Assembly (NCBI RefSeq): GCF_963678635.1
Contig: NC_087062.1
Location: 30,716,833 to 30,776,832 of the forward strand
Reading direction: 5' to 3'
DNA: 60,000 nucleotides
From: Symsagittifera roscoffensis
Lineage: Eukaryota; Xenacoelomorpha; Acoela; Convolutidae
Shown here: positions 10,704-22,923 of the stretch, piece by piece
How the letters are laid out: the number at the start of each line of letters is the position of its first letter
Position numbering within the stretch: position 1 is the stretch's first letter
Notes under the pieces: model-generated
The model's input: only the letters and a program-made list of their open reading frames with translations
Told to the model about the DNA's origin: nothing
Database searches by the model: none
Made by a program: the position numbers and the translations under genes

Positions 10704-11024
10704 GTTCAAGCTGAAAAATTTTACTTGCTTTATATCCAACTATACAATTTTATATAAAAAAAGAAAAATTACAAACAAAAAGTATAACCAACTAAAGCTT
10801 TTAGAACGGAAATAAATGTTGTTAGTTTCATAAAATCAATCTATAAAAAATATCAGATTGTACCGCAGTCGCGCAAAAAGAGGGTGACAAATGCAAGAGA
10901 TGTTCACATGAAAACAGTTCATTTGAGTGTTTCTAGTTTTGGAAAGAAAACTAAATTTTAGTGTGATAACCGAAAAAATGGTAACAGACACACAAAAGAG
11001 TAGAAGAACCCACAACCAACGCAC

Positions 11025-11097
11025 GCGACCATGGCGCAGTCGGCAGCGCGTAAGTCTCATAATCTTAAGGTCGTGAGTTCGAGCCTCACTGGTCGCA
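11025..11097 (+). tRNA. tRNA-Met (CAT), exact consensus copy
   Basis: Identical to consensus. T4 tract downstream. Confidence 0.88.
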
Positions 11098-11417
11098 GTT
11101 CAAGAAAAAAACTTTTACTTGCTTTATATCCAACTATACAATTTTATATAAAAAAAGAAAAATTACAAACAAAAAGTATAACCAACTAAACTTTTAGAAC
11201 CGAAATAAATGTTGTTAGTTTAATAAAATCAATCTACAAAAAATATCAGATTGTACCGCAGTCGCGCAAAAAGAGGGTGACAAATAGAAGAGATTTTCAC
11301 ATGAAAACAGTTCATTTGAGTGTTTTTAGTTTTGGAAAGAAAACAAAATTTTTGTGTGATCACCGAAATAATGGTAACAGACACAGAAAAGAGTAGAAGA
11401 AACAACAATTAACGCAC

Positions 11418-11490
11418 GCGACCATGGCGCAGTCGGCAGCGCGTAAGTCTCATAATCTTAAGGTCGTGAGTTCGAGCCTCACTGGTCGCA
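11418..11490 (+). tRNA. tRNA-Met (CAT), exact consensus copy
   Basis: Identical to consensus. T4 tract downstream. Confidence 0.88.
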
Positions 11491-11811
11491 ATTCAAGAAG
11501 AACAATTTTACTTGCTTTATATCCAATTAGACAATTTTATTTAAAAAAAGAGAAATTACAAACAAAAACTATAAACAACTAAAGCTTTTAGAACCAAAAT
11601 AATTGTAGTTAGTTTAATAAAATCAATCTATAAAAAATATCAGATTGTACCGCAGTCGCGCAAAAATAAGGTGACAAATGCAAGAGATGTTCACATGAAA
11701 ACAGTTCATTTGAGTGTTTTTAGTTTTGGAAAAAAAACTAAATTTTAGTGTGATAACCGAAATAATGGTAACAGACACACAAAAGAGTAGAAGAACCCAC
11801 AACCAACGCAC

Positions 11812-11884
11812 GCGACCATAGCGCAGTCGGCAGCGCGTAAGTCTCATAATCTTAAGGTCGTGTGTTCGAGCCTCACTGGTCGCA
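11812..11884 (+). tRNA. tRNA-Met (CAT), two changes
   Basis: G9A, and A52T in the T stem and box B edge. Confidence 0.6.
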
Positions 11885-12211
11885 GTTCAAGAAAAATATT
11901 TTACTTGCTTTATATCCAACTATACAATTTTATATAAAAAAAGAAAAATTACAAACAAAAAGTAAAAAAGTATAACCAACTAAACTTTTAGAACCGAAAT
12001 AAATGTTGTTAGTTTAATAAAATCAATCTACAAAAAATATCAGATTGTACCGCAGTCGCGCAAAAAGAGGGTGACAAATGCAAGAGATGTTCACATGAAA
12101 ACAGTTCATTTGAGTGTTTTTAGTTTTGGAAAGAAAACTAAATTTTAGTGTGATAACCGAAATAATGGTAACAGACACACAAAAGAGTAGAAGAACCCAC
12201 AACCAACGCAC

Positions 12212-12284
12212 GCGACCATGGCGCAGTCGGCAGCGCGTAAGTCTCATAATCTAAAGGTCGTGAGTTCGAGCCTCACTGGTCGCA
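12212..12284 (+). tRNA. tRNA-Met (CAT), one change
   Basis: T42A breaks one anticodon-stem pair. The rest is consensus. Confidence 0.75.
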
Positions 12285-12605
12285 ATTCAAGAAGAAAAAT
12301 TTTACTTGCTTTATATCCAACTATGCAATTTTATTTAAAAAAAGAGAAATTACAAACAAAAACTATAAACAACTAAAGCTTTTAGAACCAAAAAAATTGT
12401 AGTTAGTTTAATAAAATCAATCTATAAAAAATATCAGATCGTACCGCAGTCGCGCAAAAAGAGGGTGACAAATGCAAGAGATGTTCACATGAAAACAGTT
12501 CATTTGAGTGTTTTTAGTTTTGGAAAGAAAACAAAATTTTTGTGTGATCACCGAAAAAATGGTAACAGACACAAAAAAGTGTCGAAGAACCAACAGACAA
12601 CGCAA

Positions 12606-12678
12606 GCGATCGTGGCGCAGTCGGGAGCGCGTAGGTCTCATAATCTTAAGGTCGTGAGTTCGAGCCTCACTGGTCGCA
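12606..12678 (+). tRNA. tRNA-Met (CAT), GCGATCG acceptor
   Basis: C5T and A7G give wobble pairs with TGGTCGC. C20G and A29G are also present. Confidence 0.6.
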
Positions 12679-12989
12679 GTTCAAGAAGAATAATTTTACT
12701 TGCTTTATATCCAACTTTACAATTTTACAAAAAAAAAAGAAAAATTACAAAAAAAAGTATAGCTTTTAGAACCGAAATAAATTTTGTTAGGTTAATAAAA
12801 TCAATCTATAAAAAATATCAGATTGTACCGCAGTCGCGCAAAAAGAGGTTGAAAAATGCAAGAGATGTTCACATGAAAACAGTTCATTTGAGTGTTTTTA
12901 GTTTTGGAAAGAAGACAAAATTTTTGTGTGATCACCGAAAAAATGGTAACAGACACAAAAAAGTGTCGAAGAACCAACAGACAACGCAA

Positions 12990-13062
12990 GCGATCATGGC
13001 GCAGTCGGCAGCGCGTGAGTCTCATAATCTTAAGGCAGTGAGTTCGAGCCTCACAGGTTGTA
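12990..13062 (+). tRNA. Type B mosaic tRNA-Met (CAT)
   Basis: Acceptor GCGATCA/AGGTTGT has three wobbles and an A-A mismatch. Variable loop AGGCA. Boxes A and B are intact, with a T5 tract downstream. Confidence 0.45.
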
Positions 13063-13386
13063 GTTCAAGAAAAACTTTTTCCTTTGCTTTTTCAACGAAT
13101 TATGAAATATCAAAAAACAAGAAAAAAATAACAAGCAAAATTTATCATCAACCAACGCGTTCAGAACCAAATTGGTTGTTGTTAGTTCAATTAAAAATCA
13201 ACCCATTAAAAATATCAGATTTTTCCGCAGTCGCGCAAAAAGAAGGTGACAAATGCAAGAGATGTTCATATGAAAACAGTTCATTTTAGTGTTTTTAATT
13301 TCGGAAAGAAAACAAAATTTTTGTGTGATAACCGAAATAATGGTAACAGACACAAAAAAGAGTAGAAGAAACAACAACCAACGCAC

Positions 13387-13459
13387 GCGACCATGGCGCA
13401 GTCGGCAGCGCGTAAGTCTCATAATCTTAAGGTCGTGAGTTCGAGCCTCACTGGTCGCA
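13387..13459 (+). tRNA. tRNA-Met (CAT), exact consensus copy
   Basis: Identical to consensus. First unit after type B in the 1,584-bp block. Confidence 0.88.
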
Positions 13460-13783
13460 GTTCAAGAAAAAAATTTTCCTTTGCTTTTAATCGAATCATG
13501 AAATATCGAAAAAAATAAGAAAAGAAAAAAACACGCAAAACCTATAATCAACTAACGCATTCAGAACCAAATTGATGTTGTTAGTTCATTAAAATCAACC
13601 TATTGAAAATATCAGATTGTACCGCAGTCGCGCAAAAAGAGAGTGACAAATGCAAGAGATGTTAGCATGAAAACAGTTCATTTGAGTGTTTTTAGTTTTG
13701 GGACAAAAACTAAATTTTTGTGTGATCACCGAAATAATGGTAACAGACACAGAAAAGAGTAGAAGAAACAACAATTAACGCAC

Positions 13784-13856
13784 GCGACCATGGCGCAGTC
13801 GGCAGCGCGTAAGTCTCATAATCTTAAGGTCGTGAGTTCGAGCCTCACTGGTCGCA
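13784..13856 (+). tRNA. tRNA-Met (CAT), exact consensus copy
   Basis: Identical to consensus. Confidence 0.88.
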
Positions 13857-14177
13857 ATTCAAGAAGAAAAATTTTACTTGCTTTATATCCAATTATACAA
13901 TTTTATATAAAAAAAGAGAAATTACAAACAAAAACTATAAACAACTAAAGCTTTTAGAACCAAAATAATTGTAGTTAGTTTAATAAAATCAATCTATAAA
14001 AAATATCAGATTGTACCGCAGTCGCGCAAAAATAGGGTGACAAATGCAAGAGATGTTCACATGAAAACAGTTCATTTGAGTGTTTTTAGTTTTGGAAAGA
14101 AAACTAAATTTTAATGTGATAACCGAAATAATGGTAACAGACACACAAAAGAGTAGAAGAACCCACAACCAACGCAC

Positions 14178-14250
14178 GCGACCATGGCGCAGTCGGCAGC
14201 GCGTAAGTCTCATCATCTTAAGGTCGTGAGCTCGAGCCTCACTGGTCGCA
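14178..14250 (+). tRNA. tRNA-Met (CAT), CTCATCA loop
   Basis: A37C removes the purine next to the anticodon that normally carries t6A. T54C (GAGCTCGAG) alters the T-loop and box B. Confidence 0.55.
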
Positions 14251-14573
14251 ATTCAAGAAGAAAAATTTTACTTGCTTTATATCCAACTATGCAATTTTAT
14301 ATTAAAAAAAAGAGAAATTACAAACAAAAACTATAAACAACTAAAGCTTTTAGAACCAAAATAATTGTAGTTAGTTTAATAAAATCAATCTATAAAAAAT
14401 ATCAGATTGTACCGCAGTCGCGCAAAAAGAGGGTGACAAATGCAAGAAATGTTCACATGAAAACAGTTCATTTGAGTGTTTTTAGTTTTGGAAAGAAAAC
14501 AAAATTTTTGTGTGATCACCGAAAAAATGGTAACAGACACAAACAAGTGTCGAAGAACCAACAGACAACGCAA

Positions 14574-14646
14574 GCGATCATGGCGCAGTCGGCAGCGCGT
14601 GAGTCTCATAATCTTAAGGCAGTGAGTTCGAGCCTCACAGGTTGTA
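14574..14646 (+). tRNA. Type B mosaic tRNA-Met (CAT)
   Basis: Same tRNA sequence as 12990, duplicated in the 1,584-bp block. Confidence 0.45.
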
Positions 14647-14970
14647 GTTCAAGAAAAACTTTTTCCTTTGCTTTTTCAACGAATTATGAAATATCAAAAA
14701 ACAAGAAAAAAATAACAAGCAAAATTTATCATCAACCAACGCGTTCAGAACCAAATTGGTTGTTGTTAGTTCAATTAAAAATCAACCCATTAAAAATATC
14801 AGATTTTTCCGCAGTCGCGCAAAAAGAAGGTGACAAATGCAAGAGATGTTCATATGAAAACAGTTCATTTTAGTGTTTTTAATTTCGGAAAGAAAACAAA
14901 ATTTTTGTGTGATAACCGAAATAATGGTAACAGACACAAAAAAGAGTAGAAGAAACAACAACCAACGCAC

Positions 14971-15043
14971 GCGACCATGGCGCAGTCGGCAGCGCGTAAG
15001 TCTCATAATCTTAAGGTCGTGAGTTCGAGCCTCACTGGTCGCA
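14971..15043 (+). tRNA. tRNA-Met (CAT), exact consensus copy
   Basis: Identical to consensus. Duplicate of 13387. Confidence 0.88.
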
Positions 15044-15367
15044 GTTCAAGAAAAAAATTTTCCTTTGCTTTTAATCGAATCATGAAATATCGAAAAAAAT
15101 AAGAAAAGAAAAAAACACGCAAAACCTATAATCAACTAACGCATTCAGAACCAAATTGATGTTGTTAGTTCATTAAAATCAACCTATTGAAAATATCAGA
15201 TTGTACCGCAGTCGCGCAAAAAGAGAGTGACAAATGCAAGAGATGTTAGCATGAAAACAGTTCATTTGAGTGTTTTTAGTTTTGGGACAAAAACTAAATT
15301 TTTGTGTGATCACCGAAATAATGGTAACAGACACAGAAAAGAGTAGAAGAAACAACAATTAACGCAC

Positions 15368-15440
15368 GCGACCATGGCGCAGTCGGCAGCGCGTAAGTCT
15401 CATAATCTTAAGGTCGTGAGTTCGAGCCTCACTGGTCGCA
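15368..15440 (+). tRNA. tRNA-Met (CAT), exact consensus copy
   Basis: Identical to consensus. Duplicate of 13784. Confidence 0.88.
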
Positions 15441-15761
15441 ATTCAAGAAGAAAAATTTTACTTGCTTTATATCCAATTATACAATTTTATATAAAAAAAG
15501 AGAAATTACAAACAAAAACTATAAACAACTAAAGCTTTTAGAACCAAAATAATTGTAGTTAGTTTAATAAAATCAATCTATAAAAAATATCAGATTGTAC
15601 CGCAGTCGCGCAAAAATAGGGTGACAAATGCAAGAGATGTTCACATGAAAACAGTTCATTTGAGTGTTTTTAGTTTTGGAAAGAAAACTAAATTTTAATG
15701 TGATAACCGAAATAATGGTAACAGACACACAAAAGAGTAGAAGAACCCACAACCAACGCAC

Positions 15762-15834
15762 GCGACCATGGCGCAGTCGGCAGCGCGTAAGTCTCATCAT
15801 CTTAAGGTCGTGAGCTCGAGCCTCACTGGTCGCA
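15762..15834 (+). tRNA. tRNA-Met (CAT), CTCATCA loop
   Basis: A37C and T54C as at 14178. Confidence 0.55.
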
Positions 15835-16157
15835 ATTCAAGAAGAAAAATTTTACTTGCTTTATATCCAACTATGCAATTTTATATTAAAAAAAAGAGAA
15901 ATTACAAACAAAAACTATAAACAACTAAAGCTTTTAGAACCAAAATAATTGTAGTTAGTTTAATAAAATCAATCTATAAAAAATATCAGATTGTACCGCA
16001 GTCGCGCAAAAAGAGGGTGACAAATGCAAGAAATGTTCACATGAAAACAGTTCATTTGAGTGTTTTTAGTTTTGGAAAGAAAACAAAATTTTTGTGTGAT
16101 CACCGAAAAAATGGTAACAGACACAAACAAGTGTCGAAGAACCAACAGACAACGCAA

Positions 16158-16230
16158 GCGATCATGGCGCAGTCGGCAGCGCGTGAGTCTCATAATCTTA
16201 AGGCAGTGAGTTCGAGCCTCACAGGTTGTA
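16158..16230 (+). tRNA. Type B mosaic tRNA-Met (CAT)
   Basis: Same as 12990. Starts the partial third 1,584-bp block. Confidence 0.45.
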
Positions 16231-16554
16231 GTTCAAGAAAAACTTTTTCCTTTGCTTTTTCAACGAATTATGAAATATCAAAAAACAAGAAAAAAATAAC
16301 AAGCAAAATTTATCATCAACCAACGCGTTCAGAACCAAATTGGTTGTTGTTAGTTCAATTAAAAATCAACCCATTAAAAATATCAGATTTTTCCGCAGTC
16401 GCGCAAAAAGAAGGTGACAAATGCAAGAGATGTTCATATGAAAACAGTTCATTTTAGTGTTTTTAATTTCGGAAAGAAAACAAAATTTTTGTGTGATAAC
16501 CGAAATAATGGTAACAGACACAAAAAAGAGTAGAAGAAACAACAACCAACGCAC

Positions 16555-16627
16555 GCGACCATGGCGCAGTCGGCAGCGCGTAAGTCTCATAATCTTAAGG
16601 TCGTGAGTTCGAGCCTCACTGGTCGCA
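16555..16627 (+). tRNA. tRNA-Met (CAT), exact consensus copy
   Basis: Identical to consensus. Its downstream flank changes from the 1,584-bp to the 1,192-bp block type, marking an exchange junction. Confidence 0.88.
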
Positions 16628-16954
16628 GTTCAAGAAAAAAAATTTACTTGCTTTATATCCAACTATACAATTTTATATAAAAAAAGAAAAATTACAAACA
16701 AAAAGTAAAAAAGTATAACCAACTAAACTTTTAGAACCGAAATAAATGTTGTTAGTTTAATAAAATCAATCTACAAAAAATATCAGGTTGTACCGCAGTC
16801 GCGCAAAAAGAGGGTGACAAATGCAAGAGATGTTCACATGAAAACAGTTCATTTGAGTGTTTTTAGTTTTGGAAAGAAAACTAAATTTTTGTGTGATAAC
16901 CGAAATAATGGTAACAGACACACAAAAGAGTAGAAGAACCCACAACCAACGCAC

Positions 16955-17027
16955 GCGACCATGGCGCAGTCGGCAGCGCGAAAGTCTCATAGTCTAAAGG
17001 TCGTGAGCTCGAGCCTCACTGGTCGCA
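16955..17027 (+). tRNA. tRNA-Met (CAT), diverged anticodon arm
   Basis: T27A, A38G, T42A and T54C. The anticodon itself is intact. Confidence 0.5.
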
Positions 17028-17349
17028 ATTCAAGAAGAAAAATTTTACTTGCTTTATATCCAACTATGCAATTTTATATTAAAAAAAGAGAAATTACAAA
17101 CAAAAACTATAAACAACTAAAGCTTTTAGAACCAAAATAATTGTAGTTAGTTTAATAAAATCAATCTATAAAATATATCAGATTGTACCGCAGTCGCGCA
17201 AAAAGAGGGTGACAAATGCAAGAAATGTTCACATGAAAACAGTTCATTTGAGTGTTTTTAGTTTTGGAAAGAAAACAAAATTTTTGTGTGATCACCGAAA
17301 AAATGGTAACAGACACAAAAAAGTGTCGAAGAACCAACAGACAACGCAA

Positions 17350-17422
17350 GCGATCATGGCGCAGTCGGCAGCGCGTGAGTCTCATAATCTTAAGGCAGTG
17401 AGTTCGAGCCTCACAGGTTGTA
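17350..17422 (+). tRNA. Type B mosaic tRNA-Met (CAT)
   Basis: tRNA as 12990. The flank has the private change CGCGTGCAG. Confidence 0.45.
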
Positions 17423-17746
17423 GTTCAAGAAAAACTTTTTCCTTTGCTTTTTCAACGAATTATGAAATATCAAAAAACAAGAAACAAATAACAAGCAAAA
17501 TTTATCATCAACCAACGCGTGCAGAACCAAATTGGTTGTTGTTAGTTCAATTAAAAATCAACCCATTAAAAATATCAGATTTTTCCGCAGTCGCGCAAAA
17601 AGAAGGTGACAAATGCAAGAGATGTTCATATGAAAACAGTTCATTTTAGTGTTTTTAATTTCGGAAAGAAAACAAAATTTTTGTGTGATAACCGAAATAA
17701 TGGTAACAGACACAAAAAAGAGTAGAAGAAACAACAACCAACGCAC

Positions 17747-17819
17747 GCGACCATGGCGCAGTCGGCAGCGCGTAAGTCTCATAATCTTAAGGTCGTGAGT
17801 TCGAGCCTCACTGGTCGCA
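17747..17819 (+). tRNA. tRNA-Met (CAT), exact consensus copy
   Basis: Identical to consensus. Duplicate of 16555. Confidence 0.88.
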
Positions 17820-18146
17820 GTTCAAGAAAAAAATTTTACTTGCTTTATATCCAACTATACAATTTTATATAAAAAAAGAAAAATTACAAACAAAAAGTAA
17901 AAAAGTATAACCAACTAAACTTTTAGAACCGAAATAAATGTTGTTAGTTTAATAAAATCAATCTACAAAAAATATCAGGTTGTACCGCAGTCGCGCAAAA
18001 AGAGGGTGACAAATGCAAGAGATGTTCACATGAAAACAGTTCATTTGAGTGTTTTTAGTTTTGGAAAGAAAACTAAATTTTAGTGTGATAACCGAAATAA
18101 TGGTAACAGACACACAAAAGAGTAGAAGAACCCACAACCAACGCAC

Positions 18147-18219
18147 GCGACCATGGCGCAGTCGGCAGCGCGTAAGTCTCATAATCTTAGGGTCGTGAGC
18201 TCGAGCCTCACTGGTCGCA
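18147..18219 (+). tRNA. tRNA-Met (CAT), two changes
   Basis: A44G in the variable loop and T54C in the T-loop. Confidence 0.6.
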
Positions 18220-18541
18220 ATTCAAGAAGAAAAATTTTACTTGCTTTATATCCAACTATGCAATTTTATATTAAAAAAAGAGAAATTACAAACAAAAACT
18301 ATAAACAACTAAAGCTTTTAGAACCAAAATAATTGTAGTTAGTTTAATAAAATCAATCTATAAAAAATATCAGATTGTACCGCAGTCGCGCAAAAAGAGG
18401 GTGACAAATGCAAGAAATGTTCACATGAAAACAGTTCATTTGAGTGTTTTTAGTTTTGGAAAGAAAACAAAATTTTTGTGTGATCACCGAAAAAATGGTA
18501 ACAGACACAAAAAAGTGTCGAAGAACCAACAGACAACGCAA

Positions 18542-18614
18542 GCGATCATGGCGCAGTCGGCAGCGCGTGAGTCTCATAAACTTAAGGCAGTGAATTCGAG
18601 CCTCACAGGTTGTA
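18542..18614 (+). tRNA. Type B mosaic tRNA-Met (CAT), diverged
   Basis: Type B acceptor, plus T39A, and G53A which breaks the G53-C61 pair and box B. Confidence 0.4.
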
Positions 18615-18938
18615 GTTCAAGAAAAACTTTTTCCTTTGCTTTTTCAACGAATTATGAAATATCAAAAAACAAGAAAAAAATAACAAGCAAAATTTATCAT
18701 CAACCAACGCGTTCAGAACCAAATTGGTTGTTGTTAGTTCAATTAAAAATCAATCCATTAAAAATATCAGATTTTTCCGCAGTCGCGCAAAAAGAAGGTG
18801 ACAAATGCAAGAGATGTTCATATGAAAACAGTTCATTTTAGTGTTTTAAATTTCGGAAAGAAAACAAAATTTTTGTGTGATAACCGAAATAATGGTAACA
18901 GACACAAAAAAGAGTAGAAGAAACAACAACCAACGCAC

Positions 18939-19011
18939 GCGACCATGGCGCAGTCGGCAGCGCGTAATTCTCATAATCTTAAGGTCGTGAGTTCGAGCCT
19001 CACTGGTCGCA
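18939..19011 (+). tRNA. tRNA-Met (CAT), one change
   Basis: G30T (TAATT) breaks one anticodon-stem pair. The rest is consensus. Confidence 0.7.
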
Positions 19012-19338
19012 GTTCAAGAAAAAAATTTTACTTGCTTTATATCCAACTATACAATTTTATATAAAAAAAGAAAAATTACAAACAAAAAGTAAAAAAGTAT
19101 AACCAACTAAACTTTTAGAACCGAAATAAATGTTGTTAGTTTAATAAAATCAATCTACAAAAAATATCAGGTTGTACCGCAGTCGCGCAAAAAGAGGGTG
19201 ACAAATGCAAGAAATGTTCACATGAAAACAGTTCATTTGAGTGTTTTTAGTTTTGGAAAGAAAACAAAATTTTTGTGTGATCACCGAAAAAATGGTAACA
19301 GACACAAAAAAGTGTCGAAGAACCAACAGACAAGGCAA

Positions 19339-19411
19339 GCGAACATGGCGCAGTCGGCAGCGCGTGAGTCTCATAATCTTAAGGCAGTGAGTTCGAGCCT
19401 CACAGGTTGTA
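19339..19411 (+). tRNA. Type B mosaic tRNA-Met (CAT), GCGAACA acceptor
   Basis: Acceptor as at 2345. The middle unit of the expected 1,192-bp block is missing just upstream. Confidence 0.42.
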
Positions 19412-19735
19412 GTTCAAGAAAAACTTTTTCCTTTGCTTTTTCAACGAATTATGAAATATCAAAAAACAAGAAAAAAATAACAAGCAAAATTTATCATCAA
19501 CCAACGCGTTCAGAACCAAATTGGTTGTTGTTAGTTCAATTAAAAATCAACCCATTAAAAATATCAGATTTTTCCGCAGTCGCGCAAAAAGAGGGTGACA
19601 AATGCAAGAAATGTTCATATGAAAACAGTTCATTTTAGTGTTTTTAATTTCGGAAAGAAAACAAAATTTTTGTGTGATAACCGAAATAATGGTAACAGAC
19701 ACAAAAAAGAGTAGAAGAAACAACAACCAACGCAC

Positions 19736-19808
19736 GCGACCATGGCGCAGTCGGCAGCGCGTAAGTCTCATAATCTTAAGGTCGTGAGTTCGAGCCTCAC
19801 TTGTCGCA
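19736..19808 (+). tRNA. tRNA-Met (CAT), TTGTCGC acceptor
   Basis: G67T breaks the 6-67 pair. Otherwise consensus. Confidence 0.7.
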
Positions 19809-20134
19809 GTTCAAGAAAAAATTTTACTTGCTTTATATCCAACTATACAATTTTATATAAAAAAAGAAAAATTACAAACAAAAAGTAAAAAAGTATAACC
19901 AACTAAACTTTTAGAACCGAAATAAATGTTGTTAGTTTAATAAAATCAATCTACAAAAAATATCAGGTTGTACCGCAGTCGCGCAAAAAGAGGGTGACAA
20001 ATGCAAGAGATGTTCACATGAAAACAGTTCATTTGAGTGTTTTTAGTTTTGGAAAGAAAACTAAATTTTAGTGTGATAACCGAAATAATGGTAACAGACA
20101 CACAAAAGAGTAGAAGAACCCACAACCAACGCAC

Positions 20135-20207
20135 GCGACCATGGCGCAGTCGGCAGCGCGTAAGTCTCATAATCTTAAGGCCGTGAGTTCGAGCCTCACT
20201 GGTCGCA
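20135..20207 (+). tRNA. tRNA-Met (CAT), one change
   Basis: The only change is T47C in the variable loop. Confidence 0.82.
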
Positions 20208-20542
20208 GTTCAAGAAAAAAATTTTACTTGCTTTATATCCAACTATACAATTTTATATAAAAAAAGAAAAATTACAAACAAAAAGTAAAAAAGTAAAAAA
20301 GTATAACCAACTAAACTTTTAGAACCGAAATAAATGTTGTTAGTTTAATAAAATCAATCTACAAAAAATATCAGGTTGTACCGCAGTCGCGCAAAAAGAG
20401 GGTGACAAATGCAAGAGATGTTCACATGAAAACAGTTCATTTGAGTGTTTTTAGTTTTGGAAAGATAACTAAATTTTAGTGTGATAACCGAAATAATGGT
20501 AACAGACAAACAAAAGAGTAGAAGAACCCACAACCAACGCAC

Positions 20543-20615
20543 GCGACCATGGCGCAGTCGGCAGCGCGTAAGTCTCATAATCTTAAGGTCGTGAGCTCGA
20601 GCCCCACTGGTCGCA
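20543..20615 (+). tRNA. tRNA-Met (CAT), two box B changes
   Basis: T54C and T62C (CCCAC) alter box B and one T-stem pair. Confidence 0.55.
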
Positions 20616-20937
20616 ATTCAAGAAGAAAAATTTTACTTGCTTTATATCCAACTATGCAATTTTATATTAAAAAAAGAGAAATTACAAACAAAAACTATAA
20701 ACAACTAAAGCTTTTAGAACCAAAATAATTGTAGTTAGTTTAATAAAATCAATCTATAAAAAATATCAGATTGTACCGCAGTCGCGCAAAAAGAGGGTGA
20801 CAAATGCAAGAAATGTTCACATGAAAACAGTTCATTTGAGTGTTTTTAGTTTTGGAAAGAAAACAAAATTTTTGTGTGATCACCGAAAAAATGGTAACAG
20901 ACAAAAAAAAGTGTCGAAGAACCAACAGACAACGCAA

Positions 20938-21010
20938 GCGATCATGGCGCAGTCGGCAGCGCGTGAGTCTCATAATCTTAAGGCAGTGAGTTCGAGCCTC
21001 ACAGGTTGTA
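20938..21010 (+). tRNA. Type B mosaic tRNA-Met (CAT)
   Basis: tRNA as 12990. Confidence 0.45.
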
Positions 21011-21334
21011 GTTCAAGAAAAACTTTTTCCTTTGCTTTTTCAACGAATTATGAAATATCAAAAAACAAGAAAAAAATAACAAGCAAAATTTATCATCAAC
21101 CAACGCGTTCAGAACCAAATTGGTTGTTGTTAGTTCAATTAAAAATCAACCCATTAAAAATATCAGATTTTTCCGCAGTCGCGCAAAAAGAAGGTGACAA
21201 ATGCAAGAGATGTTCATATGAAAACAGTTCATTTTAGTGTTTTTAATTTCGGAAAGAAAACAAAATTTTTGTGTGATAACCGAAATAATGGTAACAGACA
21301 CAAAAAAGAGTAGAAGAAACAACAACCAACGCAC

Positions 21335-21407
21335 GCGACCATGGCGCAGTCGGCAGCGCGTAGGTCTCATAATCTTAAGGTCGTGAGTTCGAGCCTCACT
21401 GGTCGCA
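21335..21407 (+). tRNA. tRNA-Met (CAT), one change
   Basis: A29G gives a G-T wobble in the anticodon stem. Otherwise consensus. Confidence 0.8.
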
Positions 21408-21734
21408 GTTCAAGAAAAAAATTTTACTTGCTTTATATCCAACTATACAATTTTATATAAAAAAAGAAAAATTACAAACAAAAAGTAAAAACGTATAACC
21501 AACTAAACTTTTAGAACCGAAATAATTGTACTTAGTTTAATAAAATCAATCTATAAAAAATATCAGATTGTACCGCAGTCGCGCAAAAAGAGGGTGACAA
21601 ATGCAAGAAATGTTTACATGAAAACAGTTCATTTGAGTGTTTTTAGTTTTGGAAAGAAAACTAAATTTTAGTGTGATAACCGAAATAATGGTAACAGACA
21701 CATAAAAGAGTAGAAGAACCCACAACCAACGCAC

Positions 21735-21807
21735 GCGACCATGGCGCAGTCGGCAGCGCGTAAGTCTCATAATCTTAAGGTCGTGAGCTCGAGCCTCACT
21801 GGTCGCA
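21735..21807 (+). tRNA. tRNA-Met (CAT), T54C
   Basis: T54C (GAGCTCGAG) is the only change. It alters a near-universal T-loop base and box B. Confidence 0.65.
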
Positions 21808-22129
21808 ATTCAAGAAGAAAAATTTTACTTGCTTTATATCCAACTATGCAATTTTATATTAAAAAAAGAGAAATTACAAACAAAAACTATAAACAACTAA
21901 AGCTTTTAGAACCAAAATAATTGTAGTTAGTTTAATAAAATCAATCTATAAAAAATATCAGATTGTACCGCAGTCGCGCAAAGAGAGGGTGACAAATGCA
22001 AGAAATGTTCACATGAAAACAGTTCATTTGAGTGTTTTTAGTTTTGGAAAGAAAACTAAATTTTAGTGTGATAACCGAAATAATGGTAACAGACACACAA
22101 AAGAGTAGAAGAACCCACAACCAACGCAC

Positions 22130-22202
22130 GCGACCGTGGCGCAGTCGGCAGCGCGTAAGTCTCATAATCTTAAGGTCGTGAGCTCGAGCCTCACTGGTCG
22201 CA
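22130..22202 (+). tRNA. tRNA-Met (CAT), A7G and T54C
   Basis: GCGACCG keeps a G-T pair at 7-66. T54C as in its neighbour. Confidence 0.62.
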
Positions 22203-22523
22203 ATTCAAGAAGAAAAATTTTCTTGCTTTATATCCAACTATGCAATTTTATATTAAAAAAAGAGAAATTACAAACAAAAACTATAAACAACTAAAGCTTT
22301 TAGAACCAAAATAATTGTAGTTAGTTTAATAAAATCAATCTATAAAAAATATCAGATTGTACCGCAGTCGCGCAAAAAGAGGGTGACAAATGCAAGAAAT
22401 GTTTACATGAAAACAGTTCATTTGAGTGTTTTTAGTTTTGGAAAGAAAACAAAATTTTTGTGTGATAACCGAAAAAATGGTAACAGACACAAAAAAGAGT
22501 AGAAGAAACAACAACCAACGCAC

Positions 22524-22596
22524 GCGACCATGGCGCAGTCGGCAGCGCGTAAGTCTCATAATCTTAAGGTCGTGAGTTCGAGCCTCACTGGTCGCA
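22524..22596 (+). tRNA. tRNA-Met (CAT), exact consensus copy
   Basis: Identical to consensus. Confidence 0.88.
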
Positions 22597-22923
22597 GTTC
22601 AAGAAAAAAATTTTACTTGCTTTATATCCAACTATACAATTTTATATAAAAAAAGAAAAATTACAAACAAAAAGTAAAAAAGTATAACCAACTAAACTTT
22701 TAGAACCGAAATAAATGTTGTTAGTTTAATAAAATCAATCTACAAAAAATATCAGGTTGTACCGCAGTCGCGCAAAAAGAGGGTGACAAATGCAAGAGAT
22801 GTTCACATGAAAACAGTTCATTTGAGTGTTTTTAGTTTTGGAAAGAAAACTAAATTTTAGTGTGATAACCGAAATAATGGTAACAGACACACAAAAGAGT
22901 AGAAGAACCCACAACCAACGCAC

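Larger units (their letters stand above)
12990..16157 (+). repeat. Higher-order repeat: 4-monomer block of 1,584 bp, two adjacent copies
   Basis: tRNA starts 12990/14574, 13387/14971, 13784/15368 and 14178/15762 are each 1,584 bp apart, and 16158 and 16555 begin a partial third copy. The copies look almost identical, including the unusual CTCATCA anticodon loop at 14178 and 15762. This is the youngest-looking exchange in the array. Confidence 0.88.
16555..19338 (+). repeat. Higher-order repeat: 3-monomer block of 1,192 bp, two copies and part of a third
   Basis: tRNA starts 16555, 16955 and 17350 recur at 17747, 18147 and 18542, all 1,192 bp apart. 18939 starts a third copy in which the middle monomer is missing, so the mosaic type at 19339 follows directly. 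All blocks share a distinctive duplicated AAAAAGTA tract in the downstream flank. Confidence 0.8.

Noticed and set aside
14433-21237. Repeated 146-codon plus-strand ORFs across type B units.
   Set aside because: They read through a tRNA gene and AT-rich spacer, and their apparent conservation is that of the duplicated blocks. No start context or protein similarity.
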